Below are positions 45,507-54,874 of a stretch of DNA of 64,000 bases, piece by piece. This stretch comes from Maledivibacter sp. (GTDB taxonomy: Bacteria > Bacillota > Clostridia > Peptostreptococcales > Caminicellaceae). Within the stretch, counting starts at the first letter, position 1. Every line of letters begins with the position of its first letter. The notes beneath the pieces are model-generated. The model was not told the DNA's origin, did not search any database, and was given only the letters and a program-made list of their open reading frames with translations. The stretch spans positions 248,001 through 312,000 of the forward strand of contig JAOASB010000037.1 in the NCBI GenBank assembly GCA_025210375.1, in the 5' to 3' direction. The position numbers were made by a program, and so were the translations under genes.

Positions 45507-46091
45507 CTAATAATAATCTCCCGTTGCTTGAGCAAATGCTGTGATATGGCAATTTGTGACACAGAAGCTGCACTCATCCAATTCCATTGGAACACATCTT
45601 ACAAAATATTCACAGCAGCCGGGACATGTGTTGCAATCACAGTATACGAAGGTGAAGGATTGAGCAAAGTTATCTCTTTCGTCTGTTATTTCAAATAACC
45701 AAGAATTTAATGATGTTTCATAGCCATTATTACATTTTCTAACTAGTTCAAATTCAAATTTAATTGTTCCGTCATGTCCTCTTCTAAAGGGAACAAAATG
45801 AACATTGCTAGCAAATTCGATTTTTACTGCTGGTTTGCATAAACATGTTGTATCTATTGTAACAGTTGCAAGTGTCTTTGGTCTGCCAGCTTGACTTGGA
45901 CTGGTTAGAGAAATACTTTCACCATTATCAGCAAAGGTGAATCCATTGCCTTGACCACATTCCATGATTATTGGTCTTGGTAATGGATGACCTGGCTTTT
46001 TACATTGCACACAATCCCTTTTAATGGGAATCCTTTTCCCATCATATTCCCTATAATCATCTTCTCTCCACTCATAATAATCTCTTGACAT
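45507..46091 (-). CDS. DUF4489-like Cys-rich protein
   Basis: The protein of about 194 residues has a charged N-terminus (MSRDYYEWREDDYREYDGKR), then CVQCKKPGHPLPRP, ECGQGNGFTFADNGES, TTCLCKPAVKIEFASNVHF and a cysteine-rich C-terminus (CDCNTCPGCCEYF, CSFCVTNC). It is over 85% alike to the protein at 46971 after the N-terminus. The family looks like clostridial DUF4489. A spore-coat role is possible from the neighbours but not shown. ATG 46091 with GGGGGC upstream. Confidence 0.78.
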   Translation of the reverse strand: MSRDYYEWREDDYREYDGKRIPIKRDCVQCKKPGHPLPRPIIMECGQGNGFTFADNGESISLTSPSQAGRPKTLATVTIDTTCLCKPAVKIEFASNVHFVPFRRGHDGTIKFEFELVRKCNNGYETSLNSWLFEITDERDNFAQSFTFVYCDCNTCPGCCEYFVRCVPMELDECSFCVTNCHITAFAQATGDYY

Positions 46092-46181
46092 TATTGTGCC
46101 CCCTAATACATATTTTTTTACAAGCAAATAGCTTCGACAACAATACATAATTAAGTTTATACTGTTCCCAGCACCTCTCTA

Positions 46182-46200
46182 CTTGCACTACATGCTATTC
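46182..46200 (-). promoter_or_regulatory. upstream block shared with the DUF4489 paralog
   Basis: GAATAGCATGTAGTGCAAG on the minus strand, with AACA 20 bases ahead. The paralog has GAATAGGATATAGTGCAAG at 47613-47631 with the same AACA at the same distance. It lies about 90-105 bp before both starts and is probably a common promoter or operator of unknown class. Confidence 0.4.
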
Positions 46201-46273
46201 AGTAAAAAGAAAATTGTTACAAGCTTTATATATTAATTAAACCTTTAATCTCCCTGTATTTCATGGTTCCAAA

Positions 46274-46816
46274 TTAATAGTACTTAGCTAACTGTGCAAT
46301 AAACTTACTCCATTTTATTTTCAAATCAGGTCTTTCTTCCTCTAAAATCTTTAAGAATTGTTCTAAAACATCCTCCCTTTTCAAGGTTATCAATAATGAC
46401 TTATACATACAGTTCCTTTTCCTTCTAGGATCCACAACCTTTATGCTTTCATCTGCCTGAATAAAAACATGTCTTCCTAATCCATCTAATCTTATTTCCA
46501 GTCTTTCAAATTCTTCGGCAAATTCAATTAAGTTTAATGCTAGCTTCTTAGAAATCCCATTTTGCTGAATATACTCCTTAATAGGAATCCCTTTAATGTG
46601 TTCTCTCAGCATAAATCGTCCCTTGCATTTTAATATCCTTGGAAAATATTTATTTCCTTCTAGTTTCTTCAAAACTTTGTATTCTCTTCTACACAATCCG
46701 GTTTTTGAATATGCCTTTAAAGCATCTCCATTCGGAGTAAGAAACACCCTTCCTTCTACTCCTTTTCCGAGAAAGACAAGTTCACTAACCTCCATTCCAA
46801 AAATCTCTTTACTCAC
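46274..46816 (-). CDS. small protein-kinase-like protein
   Basis: The 180-residue protein has GKGVEGRVFL (Gly-rich loop), ALKAYSKTGLCRREYKVLKKL (Lys and Glu of kinase subdomains II-III), MLREHIKG and VVDPRRKRN (DPR in place of DFG), but no full catalytic-loop HRD, only DGLGRHVFIQADES. It matches the short kinase-like type seen in spore-formers (B. subtilis YrzF-like). It may be a pseudokinase or atypical kinase, possibly for coat proteins. GTG start with AGGAGG upstream. Confidence 0.72.
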   Translation of the reverse strand: MSKEIFGMEVSELVFLGKGVEGRVFLTPNGDALKAYSKTGLCRREYKVLKKLEGNKYFPRILKCKGRFMLREHIKGIPIKEYIQQNGISKKLALNLIEFAEEFERLEIRLDGLGRHVFIQADESIKVVDPRRKRNCMYKSLLITLKREDVLEQFLKILEEERPDLKIKWSKFIAQLAKYY

Positions 46817-46898
46817 TTTAAATACCTCCTATGTTAACTAATTTGTTCTCTATATAGGGCTTTTAGATTAATGGCTTACTTTAAATAAGAGGTGTATT

Positions 46899-46934
46899 AC
46901 TTAAGCCCTTTGATTGATAACAAAGAGCTTAAGT
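46899..46934 (+). terminator. hairpin with T-run on plus strand
   Basis: Stem ACTTAAGC / GCTTAAGT with inner CTTTG / CAAAG, then TTTTTC on the plus strand. Both neighbours are on the minus strand, so its effect there as terminator of the gene at 46971 is uncertain. Confidence 0.45.
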
Positions 46935-46970
46935 TTTTCTAAAATATATATTTTAAGCTACGCTATATTC

Positions 46971-47510
46971 TTAATAATAGCCCTTTCCTTGGGCAAATGC
47001 TGTGATATGACAGTTTGTAACACAGAAGCTGCATTCATCTAATTCCATTGGGACACATCTCACAAAATACTCACAGCATCCAGGACAAGTATTACATTCG
47101 CAATACATAAAACTAAATGTTTGAGCAAAGTTATCCCTTTCGTCTGTTATTTCAAACAACCAAGAATTTAATGATGTTTCATAACCATTGTCACATCTTC
47201 TAACTAACTCAAATTCAAATTTTATTGTTCCGTCCTGGCCCCTTCTAAATGGAACAAAATGAACATTACTAGCAAATTCAATTTTTACTGCTGGTTTGCA
47301 TAAACAAGTTGTATCTATTGTTACATTTGCTAAAGTCTTAGGTCTACAGGCTTGACAAGCACTGGTCAAAGAAATACTTTCACCATTATCCGCAAAGGTG
47401 AATCCATTTCCCTGTCCACATTCCATCAATATTGGTTTTGGTAGTGGATGCCCTGGCTTTTTACATTGTACACAATCCTTACCCTTGTAATCACAATAAT
47501 CCGATGTCAT
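46971..47510 (-). CDS. DUF4489-like Cys-rich protein
   Basis: The 179-residue paralog of 45507 has CVQCKKPGHPLPKPILMECGQGNGF, CQACRPKTLANVTIDTTCLCKP and the CECNTCPGCCEYFVRCVP tail. Clear tandem duplication with a kinase-like gene now between them. The N-terminus is shorter and it carries extra cysteines (CQAC). ATG with AAAGGAGG upstream. Confidence 0.78.
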   Translation of the reverse strand: MTSDYCDYKGKDCVQCKKPGHPLPKPILMECGQGNGFTFADNGESISLTSACQACRPKTLANVTIDTTCLCKPAVKIEFASNVHFVPFRRGQDGTIKFEFELVRRCDNGYETSLNSWLFEITDERDNFAQTFSFMYCECNTCPGCCEYFVRCVPMELDECSFCVTNCHITAFAQGKGYY

Positions 47511-47612
47511 TGTTAATCCTCCTTTTCAAAAAATTTAGTACCTAGAAGCAAGATACCAGAAATTATTTCTATCATTCATTCTAGCCCAGTAAATAGCTGT
47601 CCTTCCTGTCCT

Positions 47613-47631
47613 CTTGCACTATATCCTATTC
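47613..47631 (-). promoter_or_regulatory. upstream block shared with the DUF4489 paralog
   Basis: GAATAGGATATAGTGCAAG on the minus strand, the second copy of the block at 46182. The rest of the 47511-47798 gap shows only AT-rich DNA. Confidence 0.4.
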
Positions 47632-47798
47632 CATAATTTAAAAAGTGTTCCAAGCTTCATAGAAAATTACTACATACAAATTGAGCTTTATACCACACTC
47701 TATATCTCAATTTTTATATTGAATTGCACTAAATTATCAAATCTGAATATATATAAGTTGAAAGGAGGTTATTAATACAAGCTTTCAAAAAGGTAGGT

Positions 47799-48032
47799 GT
47801 GGAAATGCCAAGGTCCCATGAAGAGCATGAGTCAATAATAAAAATTATTGATGATCATGAAAATAGAATAAGAAGTCTTGAACTTAATGAAGCAAGAATC
47901 AATGAAAAGCTTGAATGTTTAATAGAAAAAATTGATAGTCTAATGACTTGGATAAAGGCATTAGTGATGATGGGTCTTACATCATTGGTAGGATTTCTAT
48001 TTTGGTATTTAAAAACTTTCATAAATAAATAG
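47799..48032 (+). CDS. XhlA-like small membrane protein
   Basis: The 77-residue protein has an N-terminal coiled coil (IIDDHENRIRSLELNEARINEKLECLIEKI) and one C-terminal membrane segment (ALVMMGLTSLVGFLFWYL), the layout of the XhlA haemolysin/holin-accessory family. The GTG at 47799 has only a weak AGG before it. A strong AAAGGAGG lies at 47761-47768, six bases before an in-frame ATA (47775), so translation may start at that rare codon. It is alone between DUF4489 and orr; no phage genes are nearby. Confidence 0.65.
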   Translation: MEMPRSHEEHESIIKIIDDHENRIRSLELNEARINEKLECLIEKIDSLMTWIKALVMMGLTSLVGFLFWYLKTFINK

Positions 48033-48036
48033 AATA

Positions 48037-48060
48037 AAGCAGGATATCAGTATCCTGCTT
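48037..48060. terminator. bidirectional terminator
   Basis: Perfect stem AAGCAGGATA / TATCCTGCTT, loop TCAG, with an AGAAT/ATTCT extension, between the convergent XhlA-like gene and orr. Confidence 0.85.
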
Positions 48061-48064
48061 CATT

Positions 48065-49132
48065 CTATTTATTTAATTTTTTATAGATGTATTCTGAAGT
48101 AGCTAATCTAAGCAACGATCCATATTCTATGTTGAAGCTTATTTCATCTCCAACTTTATAATCCCTATCAGTATCTGTCACATCTATAATAAGATGATCG
48201 CTACTTGCTCCAAAAATCCTGATTTTATCATCGGTTGGAGTAATACTATCGGGATTTACATCCTGTCTACCCACTGCTAAAATAGCTCTTTTCCTAATCC
48301 CTATGTCCTCAAAGATTGGCTTGTTTCCAAAGGCATCCATTCCGATCTCACCTATTGGTAAGCTTGGTTTTTCTTTAAGCTCAACTATTTCCGCTATAAG
48401 CTGAAAGGCATCCTGGTAGGTATCTTCGATTGGATTTCCATAGGCTGTTTCTCTACCTAATACTATTGCTTCTCCTAATCTTAAGTTGTTAATTCTTTTA
48501 GGTACTCCCTTTTTTTCTAATAAATCTAAACTACTTGAATTTCCTCCTGATATGATACTAAGCTTAATATCAAACCTTTTTTCTAGTTTTTCAGCTATTT
48601 CAACAAGCTTTCCTAGATTATCCCTATTGGGTATAACTCCACCATAACAAGTAAGGTTAGTCCCCACTCCTATTAATTTTACACCCTCAAGCTTAAGGAT
48701 TTCTTGAACTGCTTCCTCTACTTTATCCTGCCATAGTCCTTCCCTCAGATCTCCTAGATCAACCATTAGTATTATTCCATGAACCCTATTTGCTTTTACA
48801 GCTTCCTCTGAAAGCTTTCTGATGGTTGTTATCTCAGAATTCAAACTAACATCGGCATATTTTACAACTTCCCTTACCTGACTTTGCATAGGTAATCTTA
48901 AAAGCCATTTTTTTACTTGCTTATCCCTTAGCTTAACTAAATTTTCTATCCTTGAATCAGCTAAATATTTAACTCCACCTTCAATCATGGCCTCCACAAC
49001 CTCAGGAAGCCCACAAAAAACCTTTGTTACACCAGCTATTTCAATATGGTGTTTCTTTAATTTATCAGCTAATACCTTGGTATTGTGCTGAACCTTTTTT
49101 ATATTGATCTCTAATCTTGGACAAATAGACAT
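48065..49132 (-). CDS. orr: ornithine racemase
   Basis: A PLP-dependent fold-III alanine-racemase-type enzyme. EIAGVTKVFCGLPEVVEAM holds the PLP lysine, and YLADSRIENL, VDLGDLREGLW, SGGNSSSL and RLGEAIVLGRE follow, matching Orr of amino-acid-fermenting clostridia. It interconverts L- and D-ornithine, giving the substrate of D-ornithine aminomutase. ATG 49132 with GGAGTG upstream. It is the last gene of the ornithine operon. Confidence 0.9.
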   Translation of the reverse strand: MSICPRLEINIKKVQHNTKVLADKLKKHHIEIAGVTKVFCGLPEVVEAMIEGGVKYLADSRIENLVKLRDKQVKKWLLRLPMQSQVREVVKYADVSLNSEITTIRKLSEEAVKANRVHGIILMVDLGDLREGLWQDKVEEAVQEILKLEGVKLIGVGTNLTCYGGVIPNRDNLGKLVEIAEKLEKRFDIKLSIISGGNSSSLDLLEKKGVPKRINNLRLGEAIVLGRETAYGNPIEDTYQDAFQLIAEIVELKEKPSLPIGEIGMDAFGNKPIFEDIGIRKRAILAVGRQDVNPDSITPTDDKIRIFGASSDHLIIDVTDTDRDYKVGDEISFNIEYGSLLRLATSEYIYKKLNK

Positions 49133-49156
49133 GCATATCACTCCATAGGCTTTTAT

Positions 49157-50530
49157 TCAATCTATACCCAGACTTTGCTTTAACAAATACAATGCGGCTT
49201 CCTTATACCTCTTGGATAATACCCCCAGTGAAGCCATTATATAATCATTGTCGATTAATATTTTAGCCTCTCTATTGGGCAGTAGCTTATCTCCTTTATT
49301 GCTAAGTGCAATTTTCTTTATGATATCCACCCTATTGGGTAGTCTTGTTAAAGCCCCACCAGTACCAATTATCCACTTTGCATTTGTAAGATCCTTACCT
49401 TCCGCTAATGTCTTTTTGCCACTGCTTCCATATAAATCTCTAAAGCCCCCTGCATGACGATGAACCGAGGTAACAACAGCCTCTAGGGTAAGCCTCTCAA
49501 CAAATGCTTTTTCTTCATTTGTAACCGGTATGGGTCTATGATTATCTATAAGCTCTCTAACCTTTTCCTCATCAAAGCCTAGCCCCTTTGATAATCTTTC
49601 TATGCCAATCATTTCAACAATATTTTTCATATTAACATATACCCCTAAATCACCTTCCACTGTTCTCTTGGCAACGGGTTCAGGGCTGATAAGTATTCTA
49701 TTAACCTCTTCACTACCCTCAGTTACCGAATGAACATCGGTTGTAGCCCCCCCAACATCCAGGGTCACTAAATCTCCTAAGTATTCCTTTAAAAGCTTTG
49801 ATGCCTCCATAACGGCTCCAGGAGTGGGTATAATGGGGCCATTTACAAGCTCTCTGACTTTAGTCATACCCGGTGCATGAATTATATGCTCCTCAAAGGC
49901 GTCTTGAATAACTTTTCTTGTTGGTTCTACATTTAGCATATCTATCTTAGGATACACATTATCCACAATATATAGTAGATGGGATTTACCCTGCTCCTTA
50001 AATATCTCCTTTACCTCTTCGTGATTTTGAAGATTTCCGGCATAGATTACAGGAACATCCATCTCTAAGCCTGCAATAATTTCTGCATTATAAAGGGCGG
50101 TATCCCTTTCACCATAGTCAACTCCACCGGCAACTAAGATTATATTTGGGGTTGTATTCTTTATCTTTTTAATGTCAGATCTTCTTAGCTTGCCTGCAGT
50201 TACCAAGTGTATGTTTGCTCCTGCACCAAGGGCTGCTTCTCTGGCTGCTCTAACTGTCATATCATAAACTAAGCCATGAACAGTCATCTTTAATCCACCG
50301 GCTGCACTACTGGTAGCAAGCATCTCATCATATTGTAGCTCACCCAAGCCTAGATTTTGTTTCAAGCTGTCCATAGCATTGTTTAGCCCTATATTTACGT
50401 CTCCCTGTGCAACCGATGTAGGAGCTTGACCCTGTCCCAGAAATCTGGGACAGGTAGTATCTATATCACTAAATGCATTTACCACCGTGGTTGTGCTGCC
50501 GATCTCAGCGACCAAGACATCAATTTTCAT
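49157..50530 (-). CDS. MutL/GlmL-like protein of the ornithine aminomutase operon
   Basis: The 457-residue protein has VLVAEIGSTTTVVNAF (actin-like ATPase phosphate loop), ATSSAAGGLKMTVHGL, ILVAGGVDYGERDTAL and TLDVGGATTDVHSV, as in MutL-family proteins (GlmL). In ornithine and methylaspartate pathways such proteins lie beside B12 mutases and probably reactivate them by exchanging damaged cobalamin. It overlaps the end of oraE by 11 bp. Confidence 0.87.
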   Translation of the reverse strand: MKIDVLVAEIGSTTTVVNAFSDIDTTCPRFLGQGQAPTSVAQGDVNIGLNNAMDSLKQNLGLGELQYDEMLATSSAAGGLKMTVHGLVYDMTVRAAREAALGAGANIHLVTAGKLRRSDIKKIKNTTPNIILVAGGVDYGERDTALYNAEIIAGLEMDVPVIYAGNLQNHEEVKEIFKEQGKSHLLYIVDNVYPKIDMLNVEPTRKVIQDAFEEHIIHAPGMTKVRELVNGPIIPTPGAVMEASKLLKEYLGDLVTLDVGGATTDVHSVTEGSEEVNRILISPEPVAKRTVEGDLGVYVNMKNIVEMIGIERLSKGLGFDEEKVRELIDNHRPIPVTNEEKAFVERLTLEAVVTSVHRHAGGFRDLYGSSGKKTLAEGKDLTNAKWIIGTGGALTRLPNRVDIIKKIALSNKGDKLLPNREAKILIDNDYIMASLGVLSKRYKEAALYLLKQSLGID

Positions 50531-52739
50531 CTTTTTCCATTTCCCTTCTTCTCTTAACTAAGAATGTAGCAACATGTACGCCCTTAGATGTCTTACCAAA
50601 TCCCGCATCTATCCCTTGCTGTAACGCTATTTCAGGTGTAACCTGCGTGCCTCCACAAGCTATCATAACCCTATCCCTAATACCCTTTTCCACAGCATAT
50701 TCATGTATTCTTCTCATGTTTTTATAGTGAATATCGTCATGGCTTATGATTGTAGATGCCAGTATAGCATCGGCATTAAGCTCGATGGCAGCATCCACAA
50801 GCTTTTCCACAGGGCAAGATGTTCCTAGATATTCAACCTCTATGCCCCATTTTTCTATACCACCATGCTTTATATCTATCACTTCACGAAGTCCAACGGA
50901 GTGTTCATCTTCTCCTACGGTTGCCGCCACGACCTTAAGCGGTCTTTTCTCAATCTCTTCCCAAAGCTCTTCATCACTCATTATTTCTGGCTCCGGAGGA
51001 ATCTCCAATGTGCTTATATCTAAATCAAATTCCACTTTACCCTTTACCTGTACTCTAGTTCCTTCAGAAGGATGTAGTACTTCTGTATGAATAACCTCAG
51101 GGTCTACAAGATTCATTTTCTTAGCAAATTCTATTGCTGCAAATTCAGCAACCCGCTTACTCGTTGGAAGAAATATCTCAACTTGAACAGTTCCATCGGC
51201 AAGCCACTCTACTTCCGGCTTAACCATATTAGAATTCCTATATTTTTCAGATTCATCTAAACGAGTATATACATTGTCGTTCTCATCCAGCTCATCTATA
51301 TAAATTATTTTTTCTGGCTTTTCCAGTGTTGATCCTCCAATTAAGCTTGCGGGATCATCTATTGCATTTTCATCGTATTGAGCTACATTATTATATCCAT
51401 AGTGAGCAGTTACAGGTGCCATATAGTCTTGATCTCTTTCAAACACTGTGCCTACGCCAATACCATCGTTGATTTTTCTACCGATACCATCACCATTTCT
51501 CTCGGGATACATTCCTGAATCAACAAAGAATCCTTTTTCTACCCCTTCAAAGTATCCGCCTACCTCAAGAAGCTCTTCCAAGTAAAGTACTGCTCTTTCC
51601 TTTAGCTCCCTTACCTTTTCAGGTAAAAATCCATCTTTCCTTAGCTCAACCATGTCAAGTAATCCATCTAATCCTACTAGGGTTTGCTTAGCGGTATCAC
51701 AAGCTTCTATATTGAACATATGCCAGGGCACATTTCTTCCTTCATCGGGGGTGATTGTAGATTGAATATCGGCACTGGTCAGCTTAGAAATCATCATGTT
51801 CATAACATGGGTTACAGTGGCTTCCCTCGATGATGAAGTTATATATTTTGTATTTTGTTGTGCCCTCATCTTATACTCTGAGAATATATCCCTAAGGGCA
51901 ACTGCATATGGTAGATCGTATTTTGTACAAGGTACTGGAGCGGCTGATGGTGGCACAGTTGAAAGACAAATGTTCTCTTTCTTCATACCAACCTTATGGG
52001 AAAATATCGAGTTAATACCATGTTGAACTATAAGCTCTGGCATAACCTTCCAAGCATCCCTTGCGGTGGCATTTGCATTATGGGCCCCATCTATTTGGGC
52101 CATGTCTGCCCAGGACATTAACCTTTTAGACTCTGCAGCATCAACAAATGATCTTACCATATTAATATTTCTGTAAAGAATGTTGTACTGAGGATCTTGG
52201 TGAGCCCCATTAACGCCTTCTTCTGCGAACATAACAGCTATATCGGGCCCAGCTACACCGGATACATATGAATGGTAGTTTATTGGTCTTCCTACTTCTT
52301 CTTCAATAAGGTCTAAAGCCTTCCTTTGGGATCTAACTTGTTTTCTTGTTACTGGTATACCTCCTATACCCTGAGGTGAACCTTCTATAAGCCCATCATA
52401 ATGGGATTGACCGGCGGTTCTAATAACCATTATATGATCTGCACCATGCCATGCAGCCATTCTCATCCTTCTGATATCATCTTCAAATCTTCCCGATGCA
52501 ATTTCTGTAGTAATTGTTTCCTGTGGCTGAGGATCTAAATTCTCGAAGTAACGAACAGCAGCGGGTATACCAATAGAGTTCTCCAAAGGCTCTGAACAAT
52601 CAGTGTAAGTGTGAGGTCCAACTTTAAGCTCATCAACTTTTTTTCTCCAAGTCCATCCTCTTCTCTTTGGTCTGTAGTTTTCTAAATCACTTAATATATC
52701 TCTTATATCCATTTTTTCATTTATATCTACCTTTTTCAT
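50520..52739 (-). CDS. oraE: D-ornithine 4,5-aminomutase beta subunit
   Basis: This 739-residue enzyme uses adenosylcobalamin and PLP to turn D-ornithine into 2,4-diaminopentanoate. The C-terminal B12 domain has GEDEHSVG (DxHxxG) with axial His at about residue 613, and Lys at about 624 (DIKHGG) fits the PLP lysine at the same spacing known for the enzyme. The N-terminal barrel has TAGQSHYDGLIEGSPQGIGG. ATG 52739 with GGAGGG upstream; its A overlaps the oraS stop (TAATG). Confidence 0.95.
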   Translation of the reverse strand: MKKVDINEKMDIRDILSDLENYRPKRRGWTWRKKVDELKVGPHTYTDCSEPLENSIGIPAAVRYFENLDPQPQETITTEIASGRFEDDIRRMRMAAWHGADHIMVIRTAGQSHYDGLIEGSPQGIGGIPVTRKQVRSQRKALDLIEEEVGRPINYHSYVSGVAGPDIAVMFAEEGVNGAHQDPQYNILYRNINMVRSFVDAAESKRLMSWADMAQIDGAHNANATARDAWKVMPELIVQHGINSIFSHKVGMKKENICLSTVPPSAAPVPCTKYDLPYAVALRDIFSEYKMRAQQNTKYITSSSREATVTHVMNMMISKLTSADIQSTITPDEGRNVPWHMFNIEACDTAKQTLVGLDGLLDMVELRKDGFLPEKVRELKERAVLYLEELLEVGGYFEGVEKGFFVDSGMYPERNGDGIGRKINDGIGVGTVFERDQDYMAPVTAHYGYNNVAQYDENAIDDPASLIGGSTLEKPEKIIYIDELDENDNVYTRLDESEKYRNSNMVKPEVEWLADGTVQVEIFLPTSKRVAEFAAIEFAKKMNLVDPEVIHTEVLHPSEGTRVQVKGKVEFDLDISTLEIPPEPEIMSDEELWEEIEKRPLKVVAATVGEDEHSVGLREVIDIKHGGIEKWGIEVEYLGTSCPVEKLVDAAIELNADAILASTIISHDDIHYKNMRRIHEYAVEKGIRDRVMIACGGTQVTPEIALQQGIDAGFGKTSKGVHVATFLVKRRREMEKDEN

Positions 52740-53116
52740 TATGCATTCCCTCCTTTGAAGATTGCAACTGCATCGTCCCAATGCTTTCCTTCAATCATCT
52801 CAAGTCCTACTTGTCTAAGAGGGATACTTTTTTCCTTTGAAATTCTATATACCACATGACCTACACCTTTACTAATTAATCCCCTATCTATGGCCCCTTC
52901 AACTAAGGGCTTTGCTTCCAAGCTTGAAAAACCCATTCTCAATAGTACCGAACGCTCTATAGATGGAGTAGTATGTGTTCTAGCAAGCTCTAGTAATGGC
53001 TCCACACTCTTTTCTGCCAATTCCCAAAATCTTTGCTTTAATTCTTCATCAGAAAGATTAGCTAGATGCTTTCTCCTCTGTGTAAAATCATCTTCTCTCT
53101 TAATATACCCTTTCAT
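52739..53116 (-). CDS. oraS: D-ornithine 4,5-aminomutase alpha (small) subunit
   Basis: The 125-residue protein has DDFTQRRKHLANLSDEELKQRFWELAEK and SIERSVLLRMGFSSLEAKPLVE, matching OraS, the partner of OraE. It is needed for the active aminomutase complex. Located directly before oraE with a one-base stop/start overlap, 25 bp after ortB. Confidence 0.94.
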   Translation of the reverse strand: MKGYIKREDDFTQRRKHLANLSDEELKQRFWELAEKSVEPLLELARTHTTPSIERSVLLRMGFSSLEAKPLVEGAIDRGLISKGVGHVVYRISKEKSIPLRQVGLEMIEGKHWDDAVAIFKGGNA

Positions 53117-53141
53117 ATTTCTCCTCCTTGTTTTCCACTAC

Positions 53142-54557
53142 CTATAGGTATTTCAGTTCTCTAAGAATTTCCTTTACAAACCCTATATCTGTCTTAGTAT
53201 CCAAAGCTAGAAACTCTAGGTCTTCGTCACTTACTTCACTAATATTATTCATTTCCAAACAATTCTTTATATATGATCTTCTGATTTTATTTAAATCTAA
53301 ATCCACCGTTTTTATTAAGCTTGGATGCTCTGGGAATATTATACTATCACCGGGGACTTCTTCCCCTGGATCACCAAACTTGATTTCTATTCCGTTTTCC
53401 CTGGCAAAGGACAATTGAGGCTGAATATGCTTTCCAGCCCCTGTATATTCAGTTTCTTGGGCAATGATTATTTTATCTTCATCTAATTCCTGGGCCAAGC
53501 TAAATGCAGCCGCCAAGGATGTATTTCCTGCTGGCCCTCTCTCAAGTCCTTCTATCTGTGCTAAAGCCTCGGTCATATAAAATACTTCACCTTGATTAAC
53601 TGTCACATATCTATCCATATATCTAATTGGTCTAGCAGCTGATCTAGGTACATCTGATCTGTCGGGCCATGTAGCAAAGGGTATGCCAAAGCCCGTATGC
53701 CCTGTAGTAAAGGATTTTTTATTGAACTGTTCATCGCTTGCCATATGTAAACCCTTTAGATTTACACTGGCCCCAACCACTAAGGTAGCATCTGCTCCCG
53801 CCTTAATAAGTCCCCTTGCAGTCCCCGTTAGATTTCCTCCACCGGCATTTGTACAAACTACCACATCGGGGTCCCTACCTTCCATCTCCCTCATTTGCAT
53901 AGATAATTCATATCCTAGGGTTTCTACACCGGCTATTCCAAAGGGAGTATATAGTGAGGCATTAAAATAACCAGTTTCCTCAAGCAACCTCAAAAAAGTA
54001 TAAAATAGCTCTGGCCCAACTGTAAGCTGTACCACTTCTGCCCCATAGGACTCACATTTTCTTGCCTTTTCAATGATTTCTGGCTGCCCTTTCCCTGTAC
54101 TGTCATAGCATTCTTGAACTATAATACACTTAAGGCCATGAATTGCGGCTTGACTTGCTACAGCAGCACCATAATTACCACTTGTTGCCGCTATAACACC
54201 TTTATAACCATTTTTCTTGGCATGATAAACAGCATTAGCAGCTCTTCTAGCCTTAAAGCTGCCGGAGGGATTGGCTGCTTCGTCCTTAATAAATATCCTT
54301 GCTCCCTTTCCTTTACCGGCAAGTTTTCTAGCAAGGTTAGTTAAATTCCTTAGCTCCAATAATGGAGTATTTCCTACCCCAGTCGCCCCTTGGATTTGCT
54401 TCATTTCCTCAAGGGTGTATCCCGTTTCTCTCATGATTTTTTCATAATCAAAGGCTATTCCTTCACCTTCAAATCTATCATAATCAATACCTACGGCCTT
54501 TTTCATTATCTCATTTTTACGGGACATAACTCCCTTATAGCTCATATCCTTATTCAT
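53142..54557 (-). CDS. ortB: 2-amino-4-oxopentanoate thiolase beta subunit
   Basis: The PLP fold-II protein has DEAANPSGSFKARRAANAVYHAKK with the PLP lysine (SFKAR) near residue 105, ATSGNYGAAVASQAA, VCTNAGGGNLTG and RGPAGNTSLAAAF. With OrtA it cleaves 2-amino-4-oxopentanoate with CoA to D-alanine and acetyl-CoA. ATG 54557 with GGAGGTG upstream; overlaps ortA by eight bases. Confidence 0.94.
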   Translation of the reverse strand: MNKDMSYKGVMSRKNEIMKKAVGIDYDRFEGEGIAFDYEKIMRETGYTLEEMKQIQGATGVGNTPLLELRNLTNLARKLAGKGKGARIFIKDEAANPSGSFKARRAANAVYHAKKNGYKGVIAATSGNYGAAVASQAAIHGLKCIIVQECYDSTGKGQPEIIEKARKCESYGAEVVQLTVGPELFYTFLRLLEETGYFNASLYTPFGIAGVETLGYELSMQMREMEGRDPDVVVCTNAGGGNLTGTARGLIKAGADATLVVGASVNLKGLHMASDEQFNKKSFTTGHTGFGIPFATWPDRSDVPRSAARPIRYMDRYVTVNQGEVFYMTEALAQIEGLERGPAGNTSLAAAFSLAQELDEDKIIIAQETEYTGAGKHIQPQLSFARENGIEIKFGDPGEEVPGDSIIFPEHPSLIKTVDLDLNKIRRSYIKNCLEMNNISEVSDEDLEFLALDTKTDIGFVKEILRELKYL

Positions 54558-54858
54558 GGTCTTCACCTCCAAATAGTATTTCCTTTAATTGAAGGCCTAT
54601 CTTAAAGACTTCTGGTACAGTATTACCGAAGGAATGGGTATAGGATGGGTTAATTTCCACAAGCTCTCCAGTAACTTTTCTACCCGTCATAGTTTTGATT
54701 TCTACCCTATCACCGATCTCACCATCATGCTCTATAAATCCCTTTACCCATGTCTCTAGGGGTACTTTCTTAGTATCATCAGGAACTTGAGGGGCTCTTT
54801 GCTCAGGCCCCAAGACTATATTATATATATTGACCCAATCGCCTTTTTTTGCTTTCAT
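54550..54858 (-). CDS. ortA: 2-amino-4-oxopentanoate thiolase alpha subunit
   Basis: The protein of about 102 residues has KKGDWVNIYNIVLGPEQRAPQVPDDTKKVPLE and GRKVTGELVEINPSYTHSFG, a small all-beta subunit that matches OrtA. It pairs with OrtB. ATG 54858 with GAGGTG upstream. It lies 16 bp after ord. Confidence 0.93.
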   Translation of the reverse strand: MKAKKGDWVNIYNIVLGPEQRAPQVPDDTKKVPLETWVKGFIEHDGEIGDRVEIKTMTGRKVTGELVEINPSYTHSFGNTVPEVFKIGLQLKEILFGGEDHE

Positions 54859-54874
54859 GGTTATCACCTCTCAT

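Noticed and set aside
47799..48032. XhlA-like gene as part of a prophage
   Set aside because: No phage structural, lysis or integrase gene is nearby; such small proteins also occur outside prophages.
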